From: an uncultured SAR86 cluster bacterium | GTDB lineage: Bacteria; Pseudomonadota; Gammaproteobacteria; Magnimaribacterales; D2472 | DNA length: 64,000 nucleotides | Assembly (NCBI GenBank): GCA_905181645.1 | Contig: CAJIYN010000002.1 | Location: 186,001 to 250,000 of the forward strand | Reading direction: 5' to 3' | Part shown: positions 1 through 8,574 of the stretch, piece by piece | Position numbering within the stretch: position 1 is the first letter of the stretch | Layout of the letters: each line of letters opens with the position of its first letter | The notes under the pieces: generated by a model | The model's input: only the letters and a program-made list of their open reading frames with translations | What the model was told of the DNA's origin: nothing | Database searches by the model: none | Program-made: the position numbers and the translations under genes

Positions 1-1373
1 TTTAATGTTGCAGAAACATCATATTCCCAACCATTTGAAAGAGTACCTCTTAGACCTAAGTCATAAGTATTTGATTGCTCTTCGAAAGAATTATCCCAGG
101 TTGGCGGATTAAACATTTTAATACCATACCAGTCCATCATATAAACAGTTCCGCCAGTTCTTGGATTAGGCAAACCTGTTCCTGCTGGACCATAGTTAGA
201 GTAACCCATTGACCATGGTGTTGCTCCGTCTGGGTAGTAGAAAGAGTTGAAATATACACCAGTAGTTTCTGTATTAAACTGCATTGCTTTGGCATATAGT
301 TCCATTGATTCTGAAATAGTGTATGAACCAGCAAAAAATACTGAAGCATTATCTCTTTCATTCCAAATTGTTTGAGGTGGATTCTCTTCTCTTATACAAG
401 CATTACCAACTCTAGTAGTTTCGTAATACTGGTCATAAGTAGTTTCAATTACACCGTCAATGTTAGTTGTTCCAGCACAAGTCCAACCCATGTCTTCACC
501 ATTAGGGCCTCTCATATCACTAGGACCCCAAAACTGATAACCAGTAGCATAGATATTTGCACCATACATTCTAGCTGCATACCAAGGAACATCATTGTCT
601 GAACCTTTGCCATCATCATAGTCATCATAATCATCTCTGTCTTTAGTAGTAAGAGGATCTAAATGAGTAAATTCAGCAGCAAGAGTCCATGAGAACTTAT
701 CTGAAACTCCACCTGTTGTGAACTCAATTCCATACTCTTTACCAAATCCATCTCTTGATTGAAGATACTCACCAGCAGTTACTCTTACAGTGCTTTGTTC
801 AACACCTTCAACTAAAACAATATTTAACAACACCAGCAATAGCATCTGAACCATAAACAGCTGAAGAGGACCTCTTAATACTTCGATTCTTTCAACTGCA
901 GCTAGGGGAATAGAAGCCCAGTTAAATGATGATGAATTACCATTGTAAGGAAACGGCTAATCAGCCATTCTTTTACCATTAACCAAAACCAGAGTTCTAC
1001 CTGGACCAAAGTCTCTTAGGTCAATAACCTGGTTAGCAGGAGTAAAACCAGCCTGGAAGTTTTCACCAGCTGTTTGACCGATATTCTGAGTCAAGTTAGA
1101 TACAGCATCAAATACTGTTCCGTAACCTGCTTGGTCAATATCTGTTCTGGTAATAACTGTTACAGGAGTAGCTCCTTCGATATCGATTCTTTTAATTCTT
1201 GAACCGGTAACAGTAACACGACCTACATCGGTTACATCGTCATCGGAATCATCAGATTCTGTTTCAGTTGTAGCAACCTCTTCAACTTCATCGACTGGTT
1301 CATCAGCAAAAGCGTTAAAAGGCGCAAAAGTAAAAGCTACTAAAAATAGCAAAGATAGTTGTAATTTATTCAT
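1..1373 (-). CDS. TonB-dependent outer-membrane receptor, 3' end beyond window, frameshifted
   Basis: Outer-membrane TonB-dependent receptor that would import a large or scarce substrate using energy from TonB. The ATG at 1373 follows a GGGGA ribosome binding site and begins a signal peptide (MNKLQLSLLFLVAF...ADEP). An acidic linker rich in D and E follows, then VTVTGSRIKR, a typical TonB-box/plug start, and the plug domain (VLVNGKRM, RIEVLRGP). The frame breaks near 957 and again near 830-845; joined across these, the sequence continues through plug and barrel strands with aromatic-rich segments to the left edge. The breaks look like sequencing indels, because both sides keep good receptor sequence. 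The barrel C-terminus lies outside the window. The substrate cannot be told; this OAR-like style is common in marine heterotrophs. Confidence 0.85.
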
Positions 1374-1548
1374 ATGTTTCCCCATATAAAAAAGTGTTAA
1401 ATAGCATGAATCTTCTTGATTCAAGCTCGTTCCCACCATTATTCATGCTATTTTTGATTTTTGCAAGCTTGAGTGTCCATATATTTATATCTACTCTTTG
1501 GATGTTAAATCTTATATATTAGTTGCTAATATTAAATTATTAACTAAT

Positions 1549-1568
1549 ATGTAAAGGAAACTTTACAT
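1549..1568. promoter_or_regulatory. Palindromic operator-like site upstream of the S9 peptidase
   Basis: ATGTAAAGGAAACTTTACAT is a perfect inverted repeat (8-bp half-sites, 4-bp centre) that ends 18 bp before the start codon of the S9 peptidase gene. The same half-sites, ATGTAAAG and CTTTACAT with the same spacing, occur in the promoter of the XRE regulator operon at 56350-56369. It lies in the 213-bp gap between the divergent TonB receptor and the peptidase. A second weak inverted repeat (ATTAGTT...AACTAAT) is just upstream at 1518-1548. Function as a repressor site is an inference from symmetry and from the match. Confidence 0.55.
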
Positions 1569-1586
1569 CTATAAAAAAGGCTTAAA

Positions 1587-3637
1587 ATGAAATCATATAA
1601 AATATTTAGCTTCTTAATCTTATTAAGTATTAATTTTACCAATCCAATCAATGCTGAACCAATACCTTTAGAGAAGTTATTATGTGGTGGTAGCGCATCA
1701 GGCGGAACACTGTCTCCATCTGGAAGATATTACGCAGCTATGGTTCCATCAACAACACCTACATGTTCTATAGAGACCAAGAGGCTAATAGAGCAGATAG
1801 AGTTCTAGTTGTAACGAATCTAGAAACCATGGAACCAAAAGTTTTATCTGGAACCTCTGCAGGTTCTTCGGTAAGTTCTTTTTCATGGCTTAACGAAAAT
1901 ACCTTACTTGTTAGTAGAGGTGGCAGAAGTATAGAATCAGCAAGTCTCTATTCAATTGATAGAGATGGTAAAAATCAAAAAGTTTTATACAAAGCCAAGC
2001 AAAGTAAAAGTGGAGGCTTTAAATACCCCAGAATGGTAGACACCCTTCCTCAATTCCCAAACAAGGTACTTATTAGTATCAATAGAAGACCTTCTGTGGC
2101 TTATAGATATAGAGATGTTTACATGCTAGATCTAGATACAAATGAGACCACGCTAGTAGCAGCTGAGCCAGTTCTTGATGATGAGATGTTTGGCTCATGG
2201 ATATTAGACAATGACGGAGTTCCTAGAGCTTTTTCAAGCAGTCATGATAAAGGAGAGGACGGTAAACCTAATTCCCCTAGAGATGGTTTATTTACTTACT
2301 ACTACTTATACAACCCAACAGATGGATCCTTTGAAAAAATGTGGAGTTGTGAAAATAGAGAGGCCTGCTTCCACCCCACTACATTTGATTTTGATAACAG
2401 ACATTTATTTGGTGTAGGTCAAGCAATTAATGTAGATGGCTCTGTTCATGAATATACTGATACTAATGCCTTGTGGTTATTTGATACTAAAACTAGAAAG
2501 TTTGTAGAAAAAGTTTTACATGACCCTGATTTTGACTTCTCAAATCCTGAATGGGGAAGTTCAGATGGATATGTTATTAAGGATGTAGTTAATAAAAAGT
2601 TATTAGGATTGTCTTATTACACTAATAAAAGAGAGTACATCTACTTTGACCAAAACTATGCGAATGTAAGACAAGGGATTGAAGCGGCTTTTCCAGATCA
2701 AACTGTCTCAATTAGAGCAAATGATAATTTTGATAAATTCATTATTAACACCTCATCTGATCGTCATATAAGAACTACTTACTTGTATGACCCTAAAGTA
2801 GGACTTCAACTTATTGATAAGTATGCGCCATGGCTTGAAGAGTATGAATTTGGAAAAATGGAGCCTTTTAGCTTCACAGCAAGAGATGGACTAAAAATTC
2901 ATGGTTATATAACACTACCGCCAAACTATAAAAAAGGTACAAAAATACCTTTCATACTTCATCCTCATGGCGGCCCTCATGCAAAAGATGTTCACGGATT
3001 TAGAAGAGAGGTCCAGCTTTATGCAACTCGAGGTTATGGTGTTGTTCAGGTTAACTTTAGAGGCTCAACTGGTTATGGTCTTAATCATATGAATGCAGCT
3101 AAAAAGCAATGGTCGCTTGATATGCATACAGATCTTCTTGATGGTCTGTTTTGGGCTAACGATAAGGGTTATGTTGATATGGAGAACGTTTGTATTTCCG
3201 GTGCAAGTTATGGTGGCTATTCAGCAATGGTAGGTATTACAAAAAATCCAGATCTATTTAAATGCGCTATCAATTATGTTGGTGTTGTTAATCTTGTTAG
3301 CATCATGGGAGACAAGCAGTGGATGTTTGCAGATATGGGAAGACCGGCTTGGAATAAGGGCATGGGTCATCAGGATGATGACAGAGCTTTACTTGAAAGA
3401 GCCAGTCCCATTAATTATTTAGACAATATAAAGGGTGAGCTTTTTGTAGTCCACGGAAGACGCGATAGAAATGTTTCTTACAAACAGGTTATAGAATTAA
3501 AGAATGCACTTGAAGATAAAAGCATTCCTTTTGAATATATGATTAGAGGTGATGAAGCTCATGGGTTTTATGGAGAAATGAATAACCTAGAATTATATAC
3601 ACTAATGGAAGAGTTCCTAGCAAGGAATCTTAATTAA
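1587..3637 (+). CDS. S9-family prolyl oligopeptidase/acylaminoacyl peptidase, exported, one frameshift
   Basis: Serine peptidase of the S9 (prolyl oligopeptidase) family, expected to trim short peptides outside the cytoplasm. A signal peptide ([16 protein letters not shown]...NA) starts at 1587. The first frame ends at 1808 and the second takes over at about 1775-1785; together they give about 684 residues, normal for the family. The N-terminal half shows beta-propeller-like repeats. The C-terminal alpha/beta-hydrolase domain carries HPHGGPH (oxyanion region), the nucleophile in GASYGGY (Ser codon at 3206), the acid in HGRRDRN and the His in GDEAHGF. It converges on gcdH with an 8-bp overlap. 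The palindrome at 1549-1568 may control it. The single indel is probably a sequence error since all catalytic residues are present. Confidence 0.9.
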
Positions 3638-4757
3638 AGGCAGCTATTCCGGTTTGCTCTTGTCCTAGGATGAGAGCATGGATATCGTGAGTACCTTCAT
3701 AAGTGTTTACAGCTTCTAAATTCATGCAATGCCTTATTACATGGTATTCATCACTAACACCATTACCACCATGCATATCTCTTGCCAGTCTGGCAACATC
3801 TGGAGATTTGACCAGTCGTTGCCTTCCCGTCATTTCTAAGCTGCCCTAGACGAAAGGTGAGGAGTTGTGCTTTTGTTATTTCAGTAATCATTTCAGCAAG
3901 CTTTTTTTGAATTAGCTGAAAACTACCAATAGGCACGTCAAATTGAATTCTTTCTTTAGAATATCTTAAGGCTTGATCATAACAGTCCATAGCCGCTCCA
4001 AGAGCACCCCAGGCAATACCATATCTCGCTGAATCTAAACAGCCCAGCGGTGCACCTAATCCCGATTTTCCCGGAAGAATATTTGATTTAGGAACGCGAA
4101 CGTTGTCAAAGATAAGTTCACCTGTCGATGAGGCCCTTAATGAGAGCTTACCATGCATTTCAGGTGTAGAAAAGCCTTCCATACCTCTCTCCACAATGAT
4201 ACCGTGAATACGACCTTCTTCGTTTTTCGCCCAAACGACAGCAATATCGGCAAAAGGGGCGTTTGAAATCCACATTTTGGCACCGTTTAGTATAACGTGA
4301 TCGCCATCTGATTTAGTGGCAATAGTTTTCATGCTTGAAGGATCTGAGCCAGCATCGGGTTCAGTTAAGCCAAAACATCCAATTAAGTTACCTTTAGCCA
4401 TCTCAGGTAAGTAATGATTTTTTTGATCCTCAGAACCAAAGTTAGAAATAGCATACATAGCTAATGATGACTGAACACTGAATGCGGATCTGTAACTGGA
4501 ATCTACTCTTTCAATTTCACGAGCAATCAATCCATAAGAAACGTTATTAACTCCGGAGCAGCCATAACCTTTAATGTGAGGTCCTAGTAAACCTAATTCA
4601 CCTAGCTCCTTATAAATACCTTTATCAATAATTAATTTCTGTTAGCCTCAAGAATTCTTGGCATTAAAGTACTTTGACAGTAATCCTGTGTAGTCTTTTT
4701 TATTAAAAGCTCTTCTTCTGTTAGTTGGTCATCAAAATTAAATATATCTGGAATCAT
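3630..4757 (-). CDS. gcdH: Glutaryl-CoA dehydrogenase, two frameshifts
   Basis: FAD flavoprotein that oxidises and decarboxylates glutaryl-CoA to crotonyl-CoA in lysine/tryptophan breakdown. It is recognised as GCDH rather than a generic acyl-CoA dehydrogenase by its C-terminal signature: [14 protein letters not shown] followed by [20 protein letters not shown], with the catalytic Glu in YEGTHDIH. The mid part has the FAD-binding stretch [15 protein letters not shown] and WISNA. The start is taken at 4757 ([17 protein letters not shown]). The frame breaks near 4637 and near 3820-3840; joined, it gives about 375 residues, close to the usual 390. No other glutarate-pathway gene is adjacent. The breaks look like indels rather than decay. 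Confidence 0.9.
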
Positions 4758-4777
4758 AATGTTTTTTAAAATGTTCG

Positions 4778-5011
4778 TTAGAGGGACTCTACTCTGATAA
4801 TCCCATACCTTGGTTCAGAAAAAATTATATCATTATTTAAAAGCATATCTTTCGCCAAATCCACCATTCTTTTACTATTTCCACAGATAATAATAAGTGG
4901 AATAGAGTCTTGGTATTGAAGAACAAAATCCATAACAAGATCTTTGGCATCGTGATGACGGACTCTGTGGAGGTCTAAATGTGTAATACCACTTTCAACA
5001 AATACGTTCAT
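4778..5011 (-). CDS. Small Smr-like domain protein (77 aa)
   Basis: A 77-residue protein with LDLHRVRHHDAKDLV near residue 12 and LIIICGNSKRM near residue 38, then YGIIRVESL at the end. The order LDLH-(x)n-IICGNS resembles a stand-alone Smr (small MutS-related) domain, a nucleic-acid-binding or nicking fold, although the usual glycine after LDLH is an arginine here. It lies 20 bp downstream of gcdH's start on the same strand and is divergent from tdk, 39 bp away. The family assignment is from motif resemblance only; the function is unknown. Confidence 0.55.
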   Translation of the reverse strand: MNVFVESGITHLDLHRVRHHDAKDLVMDFVLQYQDSIPLIIICGNSKRMVDLAKDMLLNNDIIFSEPRYGIIRVESL

Positions 5012-5050
5012 AACTTATTATAGATTTAACTAAGGAGAATTTACTAAATC

Positions 5051-5632
5051 ATGGCAAAGATTCATTTTTTTTATTCAACCATGAATGCTGGAAAATCTAC
5101 CTCCCTCCTTCAATCAAATCATAATTATCTAGAAAATAGAATGGAGACAATCTTGTTTATTCCGAAAGCAGATGCTGAAAAAAATGACGGATATATTGAA
5201 TCTAGAATTGGTTTAAAGGCTAAAGCCATTATTGCTAATTCTGAATTTGATTTTTATAAACATGTTAAAGAAAATCAAACTAAGAACTTGCATTGTATTT
5301 TAATAGACGAAGTTCAATTTTTAAATAAAGATCAGGTAATTCAGATTGGTAAAATTACTGATACTTTAAATATACCGGCTATGTGCTATGGAATTAGAAC
5401 TGATTTTAAAGGAGAGCTATTTGAGGGCAGTAAATATCTTTTAGCACTTGCTGATAATCTGGTTGAGCTAAAAACTGTTTGCTCTATGTGTTCACGAAAA
5501 GCAATCATGGTAGTAAGACTTAATGAGGATGGCAAAGTTTTAGTTGAAGGGCAGAAAATTCAAATAGGTGGCAATGAAACTTATCAAGTAGTTTGCAGAA
5601 AGCATTTTAGAACTTTAACGAATCTTATATAG
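5051..5632 (+). CDS. tdk: Thymidine kinase (type II)
   Basis: Cytosolic thymidine kinase of the salvage pathway, phosphorylating thymidine with ATP. The 193-residue length is typical. The P-loop is MNAGKST (residues 11-17), the Walker B-like catalytic region is IDEVQF (D86-E87), the lasso/substrate region contains YGIRTDF, and zinc ligands begin with CSMC (C144, C147) and end with C-R-K-H near the C-terminus. The ATG at 5051 follows AAGGAG. It is intact, unlike many neighbours. It overlaps the 3' end of the convergent phzF-like gene by 8 bp. Confidence 0.95.
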   Translation: MAKIHFFYSTMNAGKSTSLLQSNHNYLENRMETILFIPKADAEKNDGYIESRIGLKAKAIIANSEFDFYKHVKENQTKNLHCILIDEVQFLNKDQVIQIGKITDTLNIPAMCYGIRTDFKGELFEGSKYLLALADNLVELKTVCSMCSRKAIMVVRLNEDGKVLVEGQKIQIGGNETYQVVCRKHFRTLTNLI

Positions 5633-6393
5633 CTATAGATCCTTTCATATAGGTTATAGCTTCTCCTCCAATAATTACTCTTTCTCCTGCTAGGGTGCAT
5701 CTAAGCTCTCCACCTCTCGCAGATACTTGTTTTGCATTCAATGATTCTTTATTTAGAGCCTTGGCCCAATAAGGTGTGAGAGTTGTATGTGCTGAGCCTG
5801 TTACTGGATCTTCATCAACGCCAGTTACAGGGAAAAAGCATCTTGATATAAAGTCACAATCTGTTCCTCTAGCACTAACAATAAGACCTCTAACTGGATA
5901 TATTTTTAGTAAGTCCATATCAGGCCTAATCTCGTGTATAGAAGACTCATTCTCAAAAATGCACATAATGTCATCTCTTCCTCTAAAGACCTCAACAGGA
6001 ACATTACCCAGCATTGCTAATAAATTATCGTCAATCTCCAGAGGCATGTAATTATCTCTTGGAAAATCTAAATATCTTTTTATTGCCGACTCGATCAGTG
6101 GTGAAGTAAATTCTAATGCTTTCTACATCATTATTAATTTCAGTAAAATAAATATGGGCAGCAGCTAAGGTTGCATGACCACAAAGATCAATCTCCATTA
6201 AAGGAGAAAACCATTTAATATTATAATTTCCACCATCTTCACTAATAAAAGCTGTTTCTGATAAATTATTTTCTAGCGCTATTTTTTGCATGACATCATG
6301 AGGCAAGGGAGACGAAAAAATAACTGCAGCAGGATTGCCTTTGAATAATGTATTTGTAAAAGCGTCTACTTGATATAAATCTAATTTAGTCAC
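5625..6393 (-). CDS. PhzF family isomerase-like protein, one frameshift
   Basis: Member of the PhzF/diaminopimelate-epimerase-like fold, usually an isomerase acting on small molecules; the physiological substrate is unknown in most bacteria. It shows LYQVDAFTN...KGNPAAV at the N-terminus, the catalytic-Glu region NLSETAFI, DLCGHATLAAAH, and in the C-terminal half DPVTGSAHTTLTPYW. A GTG start at 6393 overlaps the 3' end of the upstream CDF gene by 8 bp, which fits translational coupling better than the ATG at 6423. The frame breaks at about 6055-6070 (FRFSK|RDNYMPLEIDDN). About 256 residues after joining, slightly short for the family but complete. Confidence 0.85.
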
Positions 6394-7300
6394 AGTTTTC
6401 AAGAGAGGGATCCTCGAACTCAAGCGTGGAGTGAGAAATATTAAATTGGGAAAGTAATAAAGATTTTATACTAGCCTTAATTGGCTCTAGCTCAGTTAGA
6501 GTATTAGCATTATTTGTAACTACGTGTGCTTCAAGAGCTATCCTTGTTTCATCTAAACTCCAAAGGTGAATATGGTGAACATCTATTACACCATCCAAGC
6601 TTTCTAGTTCATCTTTAATATCATCTAAGGAAATTCCCTCAGGTGCACCCTCCATTAATAAATGAATAGTTTTTGGAAGCATTAAGATTCCTTGATATAA
6701 GATAAAGCCACCAATGGCTAAAGTCACTAAAGTATCTACCCAATACCACTGATATAAAATAATAAGAGACCCAGCAACGATTACGCCAATAGATGCGAAT
6801 GCATCTGAAAGGTTATGTAAAAATGCCGCTTTCATATTCATATTATTTTTACTCATACTGTGAGTAATAAGAGCTGTAACAAGATCAATTACCAAAGCCA
6901 CGCCAGCAATGATGACAATGATCCAACCAGATATCTCTACTGGGTTATAAACCCTTAAGATAGCCTCATAGATTAAATACAAACTAATGGTAATTAATAG
7001 AGTTAAATTAATTAGAGCAGCTATCACCTCTGCTCTTTTATAACCAAATGTATTGATATGATCAGCTGGTTTTCTTGAAATTTTTCTTGCAAAGATAGCT
7101 ATACCTAAAGAAGCTGCATCACTTAAATTATGCAGAGCATCTGCGATTAGAGATAAACTGCCTGAAATGATTCCACCAACAAACTGCGCAATCGTTAATA
7201 TAAGATTAATTGAAACTGCACCAATTAATAATCCATCACTAGAGTCTGGTGAGTGATGGTGATGGTGATGGTGATGACCATGAGCGTGATTATGAGCCAT
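6386..7300 (-). CDS. Cation diffusion facilitator (zinc/cadmium-type efflux), His-rich N-terminus
   Basis: Inner-membrane cation diffusion facilitator of the CzcD/ZitB type, exporting Zn2+ or similar divalent metals in exchange for protons. 304 residues: a cytosolic N-terminus with eight consecutive histidines, six membrane segments, and a C-terminal cytosolic metal-binding domain (VIDVHHIHLWSLDE). The two transport-site motifs are ADALHNLSDA (53-62, TM2) and LHNLSDA (161-167, TM5), giving the H-D/H-D zinc site. It is followed with overlap by the phzF-like gene and preceded by the amidohydrolase 2 bp upstream, so the three are probably one transcript. Intact. Confidence 0.93.
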   Translation of the reverse strand: MAHNHAHGHHHHHHHHSPDSSDGLLIGAVSINLILTIAQFVGGIISGSLSLIADALHNLSDAASLGIAIFARKISRKPADHINTFGYKRAEVIAALINLTLLITISLYLIYEAILRVYNPVEISGWIIVIIAGVALVIDLVTALITHSMSKNNMNMKAAFLHNLSDAFASIGVIVAGSLIILYQWYWVDTLVTLAIGGFILYQGILMLPKTIHLLMEGAPEGISLDDIKDELESLDGVIDVHHIHLWSLDETRIALEAHVVTNNANTLTELEPIKASIKSLLLSQFNISHSTLEFEDPSLENCD

Positions 7301-7302
7301 AT

Positions 7303-8574
7303 TTAATTCTTAACGACTTTTCCAGATTTCATAACAAAAACTACATCTTCTAGAATACTTATATCCTTTAAAGGATTGCCCTTAACACCAATAATATCAG
7401 CAGCAAAATTTTCTTTTATTTCACCAGTATTAGTTAGACCAAATAAATCTGTTGTATTAATTGTGGCAGCTTGGATAGCCTCTAGTGGTGACATTCCCCA
7501 TTTAACCATATACTTAAACTGATTGGCGTTATCGCCATGATCATATATTCCAGCATCTGTTCCAAAAACCATTAATGCCCCAAGTGAATGAGCTATTTTA
7601 AAATTTTGTCTTTGTAATTTGCCAACAACTCTTTCTTTTGCAAGAGATTCCTCAAGAATACCTTTTTTAGCTCCCTCACCTAAGATGTAATCAGAGACAT
7701 AAATATCCATAGATAAATAGGTTCCATTCTCGATTGCTAGCTTCACTGTAGCCTCATCTATATAACTACTATGTTCTACTGAATCTACTCCAGCTTTTAT
7801 GGCTGTTCTGATACCCTCAAGACCATGAGCATGAGCGGCAACTTTCATTCCATGACTATGCGCTTCATCTATCATTGCTTGCATTTCTTCATAGGTAAAT
7901 TGTCTAGCATTAACATCGGTGTTCTTTGACATGACTCCGCCAGTGGCAGTGAATTTAATTAAGTTAGCGCCGTATTTTCTATTTAATCTAACAGCTTTTC
8001 TGCCCTCCCAAGGGCTATCAACAATATTATGCTTTTTAGTTTTAATATCACTCGTATAAGGCATAAGATTATTGTCACCATGACCACCTGAAATACTTAA
8101 AGTTGGACCAGAGACAAGCATTGTTGGGCCCTCTACAATCCCTCTTTTAATTGCATCTCTAAGCGCAACATCCGCAAACTCTCCTGCACCAACATTCCTT
8201 ACAGTTGTAAAACCAGCCATAAGAGTGCTTTTTGCATTCTTAACCCCATAAAGAGTTGCCATTTGACTTGATTCACTCATTGATTGGTATCCATTCAGCT
8301 CATTATTTCCAATCAAATGAACATGCGCATCCATCAAACCAGGCACCAAGGTTATACCTTTAAGATTAATAACTTCAATATCAGCCTTAGAATCTATTTT
8401 TTTTGCAATTGATTTAATTAAACCATCTTTAATGTGAATCTGAGCTTGTATAAGCTTGCCTGATCTAACATCTAGAATATTGTCAGGAACTAATATAGCT
8501 TCATTAGTCAAAGCGACTGTAGAAAGAGTTGCTAATAGTGTAAATAAATAATTTTTTATATTATTGCGATTCAT
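7303..8574 (-). CDS. Exported metal-dependent amidohydrolase (imidazolonepropionase/prolidase-like)
   Basis: Amidohydrolase-superfamily enzyme with a signal peptide (MNRNNIKNYLFTLLATLS...A), hence probably periplasmic or surface-exposed; relatives cleave Xaa-Pro or other dipeptides and cyclic amides. The metal-binding HxH is in DAHVHL (82-87), followed by later ligands in KVAAHAHG and DSVEHSS and the catalytic Asp in FGTDAGIYDHG. 423 residues. The ATG at 8574 is preferred to the upstream in-frame ATG at 8601 because it opens directly on the signal peptide; it overlaps the upstream gene by 14 bp. Substrate cannot be decided from sequence. Confidence 0.88.
   Translation of the reverse strand: MNRNNIKNYLFTLLATLSTVALTNEAILVPDNILDVRSGKLIQAQIHIKDGLIKSIAKKIDSKADIEVINLKGITLVPGLMDAHVHLIGNNELNGYQSMSESSQMATLYGVKNAKSTLMAGFTTVRNVGAGEFADVALRDAIKRGIVEGPTMLVSGPTLSISGGHGDNNLMPYTSDIKTKKHNIVDSPWEGRKAVRLNRKYGANLIKFTATGGVMSKNTDVNARQFTYEEMQAMIDEAHSHGMKVAAHAHGLEGIRTAIKAGVDSVEHSSYIDEATVKLAIENGTYLSMDIYVSDYILGEGAKKGILEESLAKERVVGKLQRQNFKIAHSLGALMVFGTDAGIYDHGDNANQFKYMVKWGMSPLEAIQAATINTTDLFGLTNTGEIKENFAADIIGVKGNPLKDISILEDVVFVMKSGKVVKN

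Noticed and set aside
5776-6051. 91-residue plus-strand frame opposite the phzF-like gene, and similar antisense frames at 16559, 19847, 23147, 39990-40300, 43712 and 59972
   Set aside because: Antisense shadows of strong genes, with no family resemblance.
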